Counted from the first letter of the stretch, positions 46,400 to 58,520 are shown. The stretch: 64,000 nucleotides of DNA from Corythucha ciliata (GCA_038030265.1 CM075937.1:3844001-3908000); one strand, 5' to 3'. Notes: generated by a model not told the origin, from the sequence alone. Numbers and translations: made by a program.

Positions 46400-47880
46400 A
46401 ATTGTACGGGTTCTTGTTACCAGGCAACCAATTTTGGGAGGAGAAATTTCCGAATTTTTTTCTCAATAATTCAATTTTGAGTGAAATTTGTGCTGCTTTC
46501 TCTCGCTAAAAAAAAAAAAACATTTTTGCAGGTTGGGATCCCAAAGAAATCGAGCTCGTCGATTTTTGTAGCAGAAAACCCATTTCGAGGGTGTCCCCTG
46601 GTTCAAAAACCAAATTTCCCAGATTTCGATCACTAAAAACCTAATTTCGCGGATTTATCTAGCCAAAAACCCAATTTTCACGGGTCTGGCTCACTAAAAA
46701 GCAAAACATTCTCAGATTTCGCTCTTTGAAAAACCAATTTCGCGGATTTTTGTCATCCAAACAACATTTTCGCGAGTATGGCTCCGATTTCTCGCTCTCT
46801 TACACCCCAATATCACGGCATTTGTTCGCTGAAAAAGCAATTTCGTGGAGTGCCTACCATCGTTCAAAAACCATTTTAGGTATCGCAGATTTGGCTCACT
46901 AAGAAAACCATTTTCGCTGGTGTGGCTCACTAAAAACCACAAATTTCTATGATTTTGGTCGTTAACATATCAATGTCGCGAATTTCCGTCACCAAAAAAC
47001 CACTTTTGCGAGTCTGCTGGGTCACTGAAAAACCCAATTTCACGTTGTTGCTGCTGCTCAAAAACCAATTTCGCGTTGTTGTTGTTGTTGATGCTCAAAA
47101 ACCAATTTCGCGGTTATTTTGATCCAGAAAACCCAATTTCCAAGGCTACCCATGGAAAACCCAGTGGATGTCCCTCTCCAAAAAATCATTTTCGCAGGTC
47201 TGGCTCACTAAAAAAAAAATCATTTCTCGGATTTCGCTTACTAAAAATCCACTTCCATGGATTAATCTCGCCAAAAATCCCGATTTCGTGGTTCTGGCTC
47301 GCTTTAAAATCCATTTCGTATTCATTTTAGTTGGTAAAACCCCAAATTCGCGGAGTTGCCTAATTCAAAATTATTTTCGCTGATTTTTCACACAAAAAAA
47401 AACCATTTATTGCTTGTCACGCTCAGTAAAAACCATCAGTTTTCTCTTCTCGAAACCGAATTTCACATTATTGTTGTCACTAAAAAAAAAAAAAACATTT
47501 TCGCAGTGTCTGGCTCACTAAAAAACAAATTTCGCGGGCTTTGTTTGAGCCGAAGACCCAATTTCTCGGATTTCGCTCTCTTAAAACCCCAGTTTAGCAT
47601 ATTTTGGCCACTAGAAACTCATTTACACAGTTCTGGCTTAGGTTCCAAAAAAAAAAACCAACATTTTCGCTTATTTTGAAACCAATTTTCGCTGGTTTGG
47701 TACACTAAAAAAAAAACATTTTCACAGCCTCACAGATCTAGATCTATAAAAACCATTTCCAAGTTTGGCTTGCTGAAATAAATCCATTCCGCGAAGTTGG
47801 GCGTTGAAAAACTAATTTTGCACATTTAAAATTCACTAGAACGGTGGCTCACAATCAGTTAAAACCCAATTTCGTGGATT
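46400..47880 (+). repeat. ~30-bp array, family B, forward
   Basis: About 45 degenerate units of the type CACTAAAAACCCAATTTCGC followed by GGATTTTGGCT. Adjacent cores such as 46643 and 46673 are 30 bp apart. The half CTGGCTCACTAAAAAACC alternates with GATTTCGCTC variants. Open frames here are artefacts of the repeat. Confidence 0.88.
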
Positions 47881-47911
47881 TTTGTCACACGGAAGCACCT
47901 AATCCGTTCAC

Positions 47912-48073
47912 CTGTTGCATGAAACGGGTGACATCTTTACCAGTGAAGCTGCCAAGGACTTGCCACGCCCCTGACACAGTTTTTGTAGGTCCTTCGTCGT
48001 AACTTGTATAGGCAGCAAAAATTGTGAAGGCGCGATAATGGGCTGTTCTCCGGACATGTACGTGGCAAAACAT
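47912..48073 (-). CDS. Isolated candidate exon, 54 codons
   Basis: Between arrays B and A, this unique-looking segment has a good acceptor (CTTTTCCAG|ATG at 48073) and donor (CAACAG|GTGAAC at 47912) on the minus strand and is open in phase 0-0. It encodes MFCHVHVRRTAHYRAF, then FAAYTSYDEGPTKTVSGAW and FTGKDVTRFMQQ. No family recognised. It could be an exon of a minus-strand gene whose other exons are hidden in repeats, or a captured gene fragment inside a transposon. Confidence 0.3.
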
Positions 48074-48099
48074 CTGGAAAAGTTGAAAGTATTCGTGGG

Positions 48100-49290
48100 T
48101 AAAATTGCGAAAGAGCGCTTTAATTTGGGGCTAAAATTGAGAAAAAAACGTTAAATCATCGCTGAAGTAAAGAAAAAAATCGCTGATTCGCGGCCGAAAT
48201 AGAGAGAAAAAATAGGCAACGAATTTAGGCCCAGAATTTCCACGGCCGTCGTGGGAGGCCATTTCATGGACCTCACCCCCTCCTCCCCACCATGGACCCC
48301 CTCTTGTTACGCGTCTTGCTAAGTTTAAAATTCTTCAAGCAGCGACCGGAAACCTGTATTTATGTTTTTTGATTTTATTTTTTCCCCCTTTTTGATTTTC
48401 GGACTTTGGGTATAACTGGGGGGGGGGGGGATTTTGGCGCCCCCTCCCCAGGATTTGTGTGCAAATGAAAAACTCTTACAATTCGCATCTCCTCGTGGTC
48501 GGCAAAAATTGAGAGGGCGTATTTATCTGCTGTTCTCGGGCCAAGTCAGCGGATAAAAGTTTGGCAAGTGCTAATATTCGTGCCCACTTAATCCAGACCA
48601 AAATGTTTTTCCAAAACTCTAATTTTGGGCTGAAATTGAGATAAATGGCTAATTCATGGCTTAAATTACTGAGAAAATTCTCTGATTCACGGGTAGACGT
48701 GAGAAAAAGTGATTAGTCGCGGCAATAATGAAGAAAAATGCACAGCTACCGAGGGAATAAAAATTGTTGAACTGAACTCGTTAATTTTAAACAATCAACA
48801 AATTAAAAACCCCTTTAAGAATTAATACATAGCTAATTCGCGGGGTAAAACGATACTTGACAGCAAAAATTGCGCAGAATGTGTAAAAAAAAAACAAAAT
48901 TACGCTAATTCATGGATAGAAGAGTGAATTTGTGCCTGAAATTACGAAAACATAAATTCTCGGTGCTCGCCTTATTCAGAACGCAAAGTTCCTGGCTCAA
49001 TCAGAGATAAAAAGCGCTAATTCATGGCTAATAGTGAAAATATTGATAATTCGCGGGAAAAATGAAGAAAAAATGCTAATTCACGGATAAAACTGTGGAA
49101 ATTAAATAGCTCCTTTGCGGCTAAAATCACGAGATCAGCGGCTAAAGTGGAAAAAAATTGCTAATTTACCGTTAAAGTAGGGAAATTAGAGCTGATGAAG
49201 TGTGGAAAAACAGCTAATTTGGGGTTAAAATGGAGAAAACGCAAATTCTCGGCTTCTCCGCTATTCCACGGCTTCAATCGCTAATCCACG
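48100..49290 (+). repeat. ~30-bp array, family A, forward
   Basis: Forward family A units (AATTCATGGCTTAAATTACT, TTCGCGGCTAAAATC) interrupted near 48240-48500 by G/C-rich unique sequence with a G-run at 48420. The array runs into the hAT-like terminus at 49293. Confidence 0.85.
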
Positions 49291-49292
49291 GC

Positions 49293-49370
49293 CAGTGGCG
49301 GAACAACGCCTGTCGGGGCCCGGGGCGGAAATCTCTTGAAGGCCCTTTAGTCTCTAATTAAACTAGAAAT
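49293..49370 (+). mobile_element. hAT-like left terminus
   Basis: CAGTGGCGGAACAACGCC, then CGGGGCCCGGGGCGGAAATC and AAGGCCCTTTAGTCTC, is near-identical in inverted orientation to 5270-5205. A reverse family A array follows inward, and a forward array lies outside it. Confidence 0.6.
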
Positions 49371-49389
49371 ATAATTTTTAGGAGCGTTG

Positions 49390-50940
49390 GAGAACTTATT
49401 TTTCCAAATTTTAGCCACGAAATTGCCTCCGAAAACTGCGTATGTGCGTTTTCTCAATTTTATCCGCAAAGTAGCAATTTTTTAACACCACCAATTCGTG
49501 TTTTTCTCTATTTATTACCCACGAATTAGCGCTTTTTCACAGTTTATTTGCCCGCTTGAATTAGCGTTTTTTCTCAATTTTATTCCCAAAGTTGCCCAAT
49601 GAATCACCGAGTTGGCGTTTTATCAATATCAGATGTGAATTAGCGTTTTTCTCCAGATTTTAGCAGCAAATTAGCACATTTTCTCATTTTTAGCTGTGAA
49701 TCGGTGCTTATGAATTATAGCCATGAATTTGCCTCAAGAATCCGCAAAGTAGAGGTAGCGTTTGAGTGCTCTGTCCCAATTTTTTATTCACAAATTAGCG
49801 TTTTTCTCCGTTTTAAACGCCAATTCGTGTTTTTCTAAATTTTTCCCATGAATTAACTTTTTTTTTTTTTTTTTCACAGTTTTAGCCACCCAAGAATTTG
49901 CAAGTTGGCGTTTTCTCAATTTCAGCTATGAATTAGCCTTTTTACCCTCAATTTTAGCAGTGAATGAGCTTATTTGCACATTTCTTAATTTTAGCTGCGA
50001 GTTTTATAGAATTTTTTCTGGATTTTATCCGTAGTATTGGAATTTTTCATACCTTAGTTATGAATTAAAGTTTTCCTCCGGTTTTAGACGCGAATTCGCG
50101 TTTTTTCTATTTCACGCCGTGAATCAGCCCTTTTCTCAATTTTAGTCCCAGCCCCGGCAATCCGTAAGGTGGCGTTTTCTGTGAATTCGCGCTTTTTCTC
50201 AATTTTTAAAGCTGCCTAATTGTAACACTTTATCACAATAGCGATTTTTTCTAATATTCATACTCGAATTTGCGTTTTTCTCAGTTTTAGCCGCGTGAAT
50301 TAGCGCTTTTTCTCAATTTCAGCCCTGAAATTGCCCCCAAGAATCGGCTAGTTGGCTTATTCTTATTTTCAGCTGTGAATTGGATTAGCGTTTTTCTCTC
50401 AATTTTAGCAGTAAATTAGCACATTTTCCTAATTTTAGCTGCGATTTTTAGCGGTTTTTCTCGATTTCATCCGTGAAATCGTAATTTTTCATACCTTAGT
50501 TGAGTTTTCCTCAACTTTTATTTAGACGCGAATCCCCCCCCCCCCCAATGATGCCCCCAATGTCCCAATGTTGCCCCGAGAATTCATGAGTTAGCGTTTC
50601 CCCCTTTAAGCTGTTAATTTGCGCTTTTTCTCAATTTTTAAAGCTGCTAAATTGTAGCATTTTATCACAATTTTAGTTGTGAATTAGCGTGTTTCTTGTT
50701 TTTTAAGACGCGAATTCGCGTTTTTCTTTTTTTCGTCCTTGAATTAGCACTTTTATCAGTTTTAGTTGCGTGAATGAGCGCTTTTTCCTGATTTCAGTCC
50801 CGATTTGGCCCCAAAAGTTCGTGATTTTGCTTTGTCTCAATGTCAGCGGTGAATTAGTGCTATCTATGCCAACAGTCATAAATTTCAGCAATTTTTCTCA
50901 ATTTCAGCCGTGAATCAGCGTTTTTCTCCATTTTCACAAG
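49390..50940 (-). repeat. ~30-bp array, family A, reverse orientation
   Basis: Reverse family A units (TTTCTCAATTTTAGCCGCG, AATTAGCGCTTTTTCTCAAT) at roughly 30-bp spacing. The TTGCCCCAAGAATCGGC variants at about 49730, 50340 and 50575 mark a higher-order unit of 250-600 bp. A C-run interrupts at 50526. Confidence 0.88.
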
Positions 50941-50989
50941 CAAGTTTAGCCATTCGTTCTTATCTTATCTACTTAAAAATCCCGATTTT

Positions 50990-51340
50990 TTTATCTTTAA
51001 GCTATTCAGGGGCCCCATCTGAACGGGGGCCCGGGGTGGTCCGCCCTCCTCGCCCCTTCCACGGTACGCTAGAGTACACGGGTAAAAGAGGAAAAGGAGA
51101 AAAATTGTTAATTCACGGAAAACAAATTGAGTAAAAATGGCAAGCCATGGTTTCCGGAGGCAATATCGTGGCTGAAATTTAAAAATAGCGCTAATTCGCG
51201 GGTAAAATTAGGAAGAAATTGAGACGAACTGACGAAGTGTGGAAAAAATGCTTATTCGCGGCTCCTGAAGCCAACTTCATGGGGGGCGTTGGTAAAAGAT
51301 TCACCCGGGGAGCGACGAGTGTCTAAGGCCGGCACTGCAA
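50990..51340. mobile_element. Terminal sequences and short forward array after the 49.4-50.9-kb array
   Basis: Near 51005-51072 a G/C-rich block (GGGGGCCCGGGGTGGTCCGC ... CCACGGTACGCTAG) is the inverse of the start at 58702 (CAGTAGCGTACCGAGG ... GGGGCGGACCGCCC). A short forward family A stretch follows (51090-51265), and then a possible second terminus ending GGCCGGCACTG at 51337. A single element 49293-51337 with CAGTG ends is possible, but its flanking 8-mers do not match. Confidence 0.45.
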
Positions 51341-51572
51341 TGAGCTACTCCAGAGCACATTTTTGTCCAAATCGAAAACGCTATTATACTCGTTAACTAA
51401 TGTGGTTGAAGTTTTTGAACAGAGGCCCCTCTAAGTGCGTTCCACCATCTTGGAGAGAATTTCATTGCGATCCCTACAAAAACGGGTGGGCTTCATCGAG
51501 CTCCCGTGACAGCGGAAAGGTCGTGCGGGTTGTTGCCTATCTTACATCATTCGGTTCTTCCTCAAATCAAGT
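51341..51572. other. Unassigned spacer
   Basis: A 61-codon open frame (51400-51585) without recognisable motif. Nothing else is seen. Confidence 0.3.
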
Positions 51573-51696
51573 ATTAATTAATTGATTTTTAGACGACCCT
51601 TGTCTAAGGAATTTTCAAGGGGTTATTCCCCCCTTGAAGGGAGTAATCCCTTGAAAAGTCCTAAGACAAGGGTCGTGTAAAAATCAATTAATTAAT
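51573..51696. repeat. 124-bp near-perfect hairpin (foldback MITE-like)
   Basis: Left arm ATTAATTAATTGATTTTTAG, then ACGACCCTTGTCTAAGGA, mirrors the right arm TCCTAAGACAAGGGTCGTG, then TAAAAATCAATTAATTAAT, with only a few mismatches and a CCCCTTG centre near 51635. It would form a strong stem-loop in DNA or RNA. Confidence 0.85.
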
Positions 51697-52610
51697 TAAT
51701 TGCTGGGACATATAAAAAAAGAATAAATTATTATATAAATCTACCTAGTCGTAGAAACGTTTTAATCAGGAATAGATCAAAGTGACGTTTTTACGGGGTT
51801 TCCCCCTTCCCTATCTTCCTAAATGTCGCACCCTTGTATACACAAAAGCTGGAAAAGGACACGGAAAAATTAAAATTTTCCAAGAGGGTTGCGAAACATG
51901 TTTTCATCACCCGAACCCCCCACCCCCCTCATTTCCCATATTATTTTTATAAAGTTTTCCTTGAGCGCTAAAAAAAAAGTAAAGGCAAGGGGTCGTACGC
52001 TATACACCAGGTGACCACAAAGCGGTTGAAGAAGGTCTGACGGGGTTTTGTCCTTTTAAAATTTTCTGAAAATATAACAAGTGTCAACAATTTAACAGTA
52101 TTTATAATAAAAAACATTCACATAGCTTTAGTAGCAAGCCCGCTTGCTAGTAAAAATTCTACAATATTTACATTTATATTTATATCCTCAAATGAGTGCA
52201 ATTTGGCACGCATGTTCCCTAAATAACGTCTTTACGAAAGTATTTAATTTATATTTATAAACAAATATTGACTCTGAACTGCTGGAGAGTCCATCTCCAG
52301 CAAATTCCACGACAGAAAACTTAGTTTTTTTGAAGAAATAAAAAATCACGATTTGAATTGTCTCGGTAGCCCGCCCTTCACTTGGTGTCACCGCTTGGTG
52401 GCTGGGTGCGTTTCATGAGAGCTGTCCTCCAAAGGTACGTCGGGAAACATACTGTCGTGATTTGGTCAACTGAAAATGTTTAAATATGAAGGGTTGTGAG
52501 GGGGAGGGGGTATTGAAAGCCCGTGTTCCACAAAATATGACAAAAGGACGGTAACATTCGTCGGATTTGTTTTTTTTTTTTCTCTCTCTCTCTCTGTCCC
52601 GAAGCTCTCC
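51697..52610. other. 3' flank of the sugar transporter gene
   Basis: A+T-rich sequence with a TC microsatellite at about 52580-52595 and no gene. The transporter's 3' UTR (minus strand) lies in this part; no unambiguous AATAAA on the minus strand was located. Confidence 0.4.
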
Positions 52611-54343
52611 TCACTGGGCACTTTGACGGCGGCTTTCTGCGGGTTGTTCGCCGGCAGTTTTATTTCTTTTATCGAAATATTTTTCGATCTCTTCCATAGA
52701 TTTACCCTTCGTTTCGGGAAGAAATGCGAACACGAAAATTGCACTCGCTAAACAAAAAATGGCGTAAATCCAAAAGGCCCACTCAGTGCCGACAACTTCC
52801 GAAATGTTCGTATAAGTTTTGATGACGATAAACATTGAACCGAGGTTGAAGGCACCGGCGACGGACGACAAGAGACTCCTTTGAGCTCCTGGAAGAAGTT
52901 CAGCCATGAGAATGAATGGAATGTTACAGAAGCCGATCGAGTAGCCGGAGATGAAAATGAGTTGACTGAAGAGTGGAAGGAGGCCGAGGTTTTCGGAGGC
53001 GTTGCGAGCGTGCAGGTAGAAATACGTGCCGAGGGCGAACATGGAGGCACTCATTGACAGGGCTGAAATTATGAGAAGTGGTTTTCGACCGAACCTGCGG
53101 TGGGATGTGTAACGAATGACAAAATTATTTCAAAAACAAAACAAAAAATGGTAGGTGTGAGAAACTTTTACCAGTCAATAACGAACAAAGAAACGACGGT
53201 CGCGGCTACTTGTGCAGCCCCTACGACTATCGTCGCATTATTCTCACTCATTGTGCTACCACTGGCTTTAAATATACTGACAGTGTAAAATATGATTGTG
53301 TCGATTCCGCTGAATTGTTGAAAAATCAAAATTGCGGATACGATGGCGAAAGGGATCATCACTTGGCGACAGAACAGGGCTTCTCTTGAGTACGGTCCTG
53401 AGAGATTCAAATAGGACACAAATTAAGTTAGTTGGGGGGGGGGGGGAACTACTGGAAAATCGTTGCTTTACCGTGTAATAAGATTTTTTTTAATGACATG
53501 CTCTTCTTTTCTGTCACCGGCAAAGAAATTACGGCGTCTTTCTCCGGACTTATGGTGCTCAGTTCAACCGTTGCAACGTTTGTCTGCCTTTGAAGCCATT
53601 CCATCGAGTTTCGCGCGTCATTCGACCGGCCCTTGAGCTGCAGCCAAGTGGGTGACTCTGGCAGAAGTAACAGCAGGAAAAACATGGCGCCTGGAAAGGC
53701 GGCGGACGTGCCAGCCAGTTGGTACCAATTGAGGAAACTTCCAAGGACGTAGGAAATGAGTATGCCGACGGCCATGAGCAGGGCGGGTAATGAGCCGAGC
53801 ATGCCTCGCACTTCGGAATGAGCGCATTCTGTTACCTGTGCCCAGGTGTAAGGGGGGGAGGTGAGGTGATTAACTTCGTCCAACTCGTTACAGTTTAAAA
53901 AAAAAAAAAACTTACGTATAACTGAGCCGCTGGTAGTGTCAATCCGACGCACATACCCGACACTGCACGCATCGCCACAATGCATGCCGAGTTGGGCGAC
54001 ACTGCGATTCCAATCCAGGTGGCTGTAAATGGAACGGATGAAATCAACAGCGTACCTTTTCGCCCCCATTTTTGCATCAACGGCCCTGAAATGAGACTGC
54101 CGACAAAAGCACCCAACGGTGGTACGGAGGCTGCAAAAAAAGAAAGAGGAGTCCCGAATTCAGAACGAACATCGTTCAGAGTTCATAGCACCGTCATTTT
54201 CACTTGCATATCCAAGAAATGACTTCATCGTTCGGAACGAGAGATGGACTAATTTCTTCCATCGAAGGCAGTGATGGCGAAGACCAACCACGAACCAGGC
54301 CGATCGTTAGGAACCCCATGCTTGCTGTCATTGCCAGCCACAC
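52611..54343 (-). CDS. MFS sugar transporter (Tret1/SLC2 type), five 3' exons, N-terminus missing
   Basis: Minus-strand exons 54343-54208, 54130-53916, 53835-53472, 53397-53172 and 53094-52611 join to 474 residues plus stop, an almost complete 12-helix transporter. Family landmarks in order: helix 1 (VWLAMTASMGFLTIGL); SWISSVPPLGAFVGSL; the loop 2-3 GRK signature (PLMQKWGRKGTLL); VRGMLGSLPALLMA in the helix 4-5 region; PESPTWLQLKGR after helix 6; FQQFSGIDTIIFYT in helix 7; DWFGRKPLL in loop 8-9; helix 10 with GYSIGFCNIPFILMAELLP; and PETKGKSMEEIEKYF after helix 12. These match facilitative hexose/trehalose transporters of the plasma membrane; the substrate is not resolved. The first intron appears to be GC-AG (GCAAGT donor at 54207). 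The start codon and a few residues must lie in an upstream exon not identified with confidence. Confidence 0.9.
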
Positions 54344-55895
54344 CTATCGAGGAAAATAGCCGGAAATTTTTATTTTAAACAATCTTAAAAGCTATTAATC
54401 CTCAACCCCCTTTTAGAAAACAATAGAACGTCGACTATTTCCTAAATGCTGCCCTCGAACGATATGCAGGAAACTGAATAACTCAAAATTGGACTACTTT
54501 GTTAAAATACAAGACCTCAGTCTACAGAGAATTTTTTTTTCCATTATTAGAACATTTACATCCACGCGAAGGCTCCATTCTCCACTTATTCCCCTTAGGT
54601 AATAACAATTGAAAATTTCCTTGCATTCTTTGTGGCAAAGACAAAAGAAAAGACTCATCGCCATAATTATGTTGTTTTACAGCTCTATTAAGACGCATAG
54701 GCTTTTTTCAAAGCACTTGACTGCAATCGTTATACGTCTGGATTTTCAATGAGACGTTTTTGTCTTTAAGTGGTTTAAACCGTCGCATGATCGCTTACAA
54801 GGCAGTTTTTTTTTTTTTTTTTTTGCGTGTGCGTGTGTTATCGATCGCAGAGACGTATGCAATTGATAGTGGGAGGCTCAGAAGTCACGTATTTTTTGCG
54901 TTCATCCATGCACGAAGTCGGTAAATTTCTGGTCCACTCTGATCGGCGTGGATTTAGAACGGTGTGGAATCTGTTGATTAGAGCATCGTCTGTTTGTTTA
55001 GCCGTATTTAACTGGTTTTCAGGCCTCCAGAAACCTGGGATGGCCAAAGCCCCCCCCCCCCTCCAAGTTGAAATGACTGATAGGGGCCCGTGGGTTCGGC
55101 GTTACAGTATGGGAAATCGCAACAGTGCAACTCCCCCCCCCCCCACAAACTTCACCACCGTAAAAATCGGGCGTAGTCGATCGCCCTTTTTTTTTTTCTT
55201 CTTCTTTTGTGCACTCAGATCCATCACAGCGAGCTGAAGTTTTACATTTTATAGGTACACAACTATCCAATTAAAATGCAAATGGCCCCAAGTTATTATC
55301 GGCAATATTCTCCGATGACAAAGCTTTTTAAATAAAACAAAAAAAAACAAAAAAAAAAAACACCTTCATCTTTGCTCAATAGTCTTCCAATTTTTTCCAA
55401 GCGATTTAGCGATTAGAGTTCAATACCGTAACACCCTTTTTCCCCTTGTAATAGCAACTTTCCCACTTTCAACACAGTCCCAACAAGAGGCGTAGTACTA
55501 CAAGAATGGAATAATCCATGCCACTAGTCTGTTTTTTTTCTTCTTCTTCTTCTTCTTCTTCTTCTTCTTCTTCTCCATCTTCTTGTTTTCTTTGTGTTTG
55601 CTGCTGTAGTTTCTTAGGACTCTATCATAATCATTAAAAGGTTCATCCCAAGGCGTTTGTACCAGCCTGAGCCTACAAACATAGTCGAGCCTATAAACAT
55701 AGCAGAGACATAAGCCGTGTATTATTCTTGATATTCACGAAATGGCTGATTGAGTGATATTATTTTGACTTAAGGAAATTGTCACCCAGAAGAAGGCAGG
55801 GCGGGGGGGGGGGGCAAATTCTTGAGTATTCCATTCAAAATTGTCACTTTTCAACAAATATAGCGGGTTTCAAGGCAAAATAATTAATCCGATTT
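54344..55895. other. 5' flank or first intron of the transporter; microsatellites
   Basis: No first coding exon was convincingly found. Contains a T-run (54806-54824), C-runs near 55051 and 55132, a long pure TTC tract (about 55539-55574) and a G-run at 55803. The open frame at 54827-55237 lacks any domain and spans homopolymers. Confidence 0.45.
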
Positions 55896-55899
55896 TCGT

Positions 55900-56160
55900 G
55901 ACGAACGAAACATTTTCGTGGGTCCGGCTCTAGAAAAAAAAACACAGTTTGGCAGGTTCCACTTGCTAAACTATTTTTAGCGGGTCGTCTTGGCTTGGCT
56001 TTGCTTCGCGTAGGTTTCCTCTTTCAAAAACGTTACAATTGCCCGGATTTTGCACTGTTATAAACCATAGTCGCGATTCTGGCTCACTAAAACTTTTGCT
56101 CGCTATTAGATAACCATATTTGAAACTGCACTATTTCGTGGGTTTTGGCTAGCTCAAACC
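55900..56160 (+). repeat. Short family B array
   Basis: About eight degenerate units with AAACATTTTCGTGGGTCCGG and GCTCACTAAAAC, the same unit as 46.4-47.9 kb. Confidence 0.65.
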
Positions 56161-56489
56161 GTGTTTAGGCCGCTGTGACTGCCGGACTTATAGGGAGAGG
56201 AAATGACAGTTCCGTTTACCGTTTGATAGGTCTAAAATTTGTAGTTTAGCTCCAAAAATATCACTTTCCAGGGGGAGGAGTTTTCAGTTTTTCAACATAA
56301 AATCCGAAATAGAAGTCTACAAACGACATTTTTCCAGCAGATATTTATTTTTTGATGGATAGTGGCCGTTTCTGGTCAAATTTAGTCTCTGATGACCGTG
56401 AATTGACGCGATTCTAACCTCCAGATCCTTTTATAAGCCTACAAAAAGGCAATGGTGCATCTGATATTTTCGCCCAGTGAAGCTTGCCC

Positions 56490-57780
56490 ACAGGCGTGGA
56501 TCCAGTTTTTCTCAAGAGGAGTTGCACATAGTCCCCCCCCCCCCATTAATTTAAACGTGAACGAGCACTATATTTTTGGCCTCGAATTGAGAAAAAGCGA
56601 TCATTCTAGCCAAAAAGTTGTCTTAAGAATCCGCAAATTGGTGGTATTTTAAATTTTAGACACAAATTGGAATTTTAGAAGCAAAATAGGGGCTTTTTCT
56701 TGATTTGAGCTTAAAATAAGCGTTTATCTTAAATTTAGCCGCGCTAAATAGAAACTTTTTCTCAATATCAGCCGAAAATTAGCTGTTTTTTTTCCGCTTT
56801 CAACTACATGGACTAGCGCTTTTCCTCAATTTCATCCACGAGTTTTTGATTCTTTCCAATTTCAACGGCGAATTAGGTTTTATCAATGTTAGCCAGTAAT
56901 TAACACTGTTTCACAATTTCATTAGTGATTTTTCTCAAGTTCAGCCATGAATTAGCGTTTTCGCGATTGTTTTTTTAATCCGCGAATGGGCAATTTTCGC
57001 TTATTCAGTGGTGAACTCTCTGTTTTTCTTCGTTTGAAATCCGTTTTTAGAGTTTTTTTTGTCAATTTTTCACTTTTACAACCTTAAATTATCGCTTTTT
57101 TCAATTTTAGCCGCGGCCTTGGCCAAAGAACAGCACAATTGGCGTTTTTTGCATTTTAAACCCCGTATTCGCCATTTGTGCTCTTTTACCTAAGGATTAG
57201 CCCTTTTCTTCCATTTTTAGCCTCGAGGTACGCATATATATCCTTCAGAAGCCAATGTAGACGTCATTTTGTCGAGGGCGTCTGAATGGTACGTCACGCC
57301 CGCATCCAATTGAACAACTTGAGTTTTCTCAACTATAGCCACGAATCAACGTTTTTCTCAATTTTAGCCGCCAACTATATAAGCGATTTTAAAAAAAATG
57401 TGTCCGTGAATTAGCTTTTGCCCTAATTTTAGCCGCTAGTTAACGATTTTTCTCAAATTCAGCCGTGAATTAGAGTTTTCGCACATTTTAGCCGCGAATT
57501 AGCGCCTTTACTCTTTTTTATCAGCGAATGGGCGTTTTTTCGCGTTTTCAGTAGTGAAGTCGGCATGTTTCTTCATTTTAGACCGATTTCACGTGTGTGG
57601 GTGTGTGTGTGTGTGTTTCCACACCCTCCCCCCACCATTTTAGCGGTCAATTTTTCACTTTTACGTCCATGAATTAGCGCTTTTTCTCAATTTTAGCCGT
57701 GAATCAATTAGCACTGTTTCTCAATTTAATCGTAAGTTAATCGTATTGGTTTTTTCTCACTCTGGGCAGTGAGTGAGCGT
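56490..57780 (-). repeat. ~30-bp array, family A, reverse, with terminus-like left edge
   Basis: The left edge at 56492 reads CAGGCGTGGATCCAGTTTTT, then AGTCCCCCCC, similar to common hAT-type terminal sequence. Reverse family A units (TTTCTCAATTTTAGCCGTG, GAATTAGCGC) fill 56560-57780. A GT microsatellite sits at 57597-57615. Confidence 0.8.
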
Positions 57781-57849
57781 CTGTCCTAATTTTGAGCTCA
57801 GAACGCTAATTTGCAGCTAAAATTGAGAGAAACGTTACTCACGCGGTCA

Positions 57850-58520
57850 AAATTGAGCCAAAACCGCGAAATTGCTTTTTTGACAGAAGTCATACCCACA
57901 AAATTTGATTTTGCAGCGCTCAGCCCGCGAAATTAAAGGTTTCCTACAAGACAAGATCCGTGAAATTCGGAATTTCAATAGCCAAAACTCGAGAAATTTG
58001 TATTTTGAAACGGCCAACCACCGTCACATTGTGTTTTTAAAAGACACCCTACCCGCAAAGTTGATTATGTAGTGGGAACAAACCCTGTAACGTTCGTAAT
58101 GAGCAAAACTGAAAAATTGGTTGCGAAATTTAGTTTTCGAAGGAGCCAAATTTGTGAAATTTGGGTTTTGTATGATCAAAATCATCGAAATAGGTTTTAA
58201 AAGAGCCGAACATGTGTAGAATGATTCTAGAGGAGCAGTATCTGTCGAACATCTGTGGTTGTTTAGCAAGAGTCAACCACATAGCCGAACATCCGTCACA
58301 CACACGACACAATGACGACATAGCGAATATCCGCTAAAAGGGTGAAAGAGCCCAAATCACAAAATTTGGATCCCAAAAGAGAGAAGAAACCATCACAATT
58401 TGGGTTTGAAAGAGCCAATAACCCACGAAATTTATTACTAGACGAGCGAAAATCCGTGAAATTGGAGCATGGAGGAACCAAATTCACGAGATTTTTGTGT
58501 TCTAATGATCGAACATCTTG
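57850..58520 (-). repeat. ~30-bp array, family B, reverse orientation
   Basis: Units reading GAGCCAAATTTGTGAAATTT then GGGTTTTGTATGATC, the reverse complement of the family B unit at 46.4-47.9 kb. Families A (reverse) and B (reverse) abut at about 57.8 kb, as families B (forward) and A (forward) do at about 48 kb in mirror order. Confidence 0.75.

Noticed and set aside
49293..51337. A complete single hAT-like element with CAGTG ends
   Set aside because: Flanking 8-mers do not match and internal blocks suggest nested elements, so it is not called as one unit.
54827..55237. 136-codon ORF near the transporter
   Set aside because: Spans C-runs and a TTC/T-rich stretch; no domain and opposite strand to the transporter.
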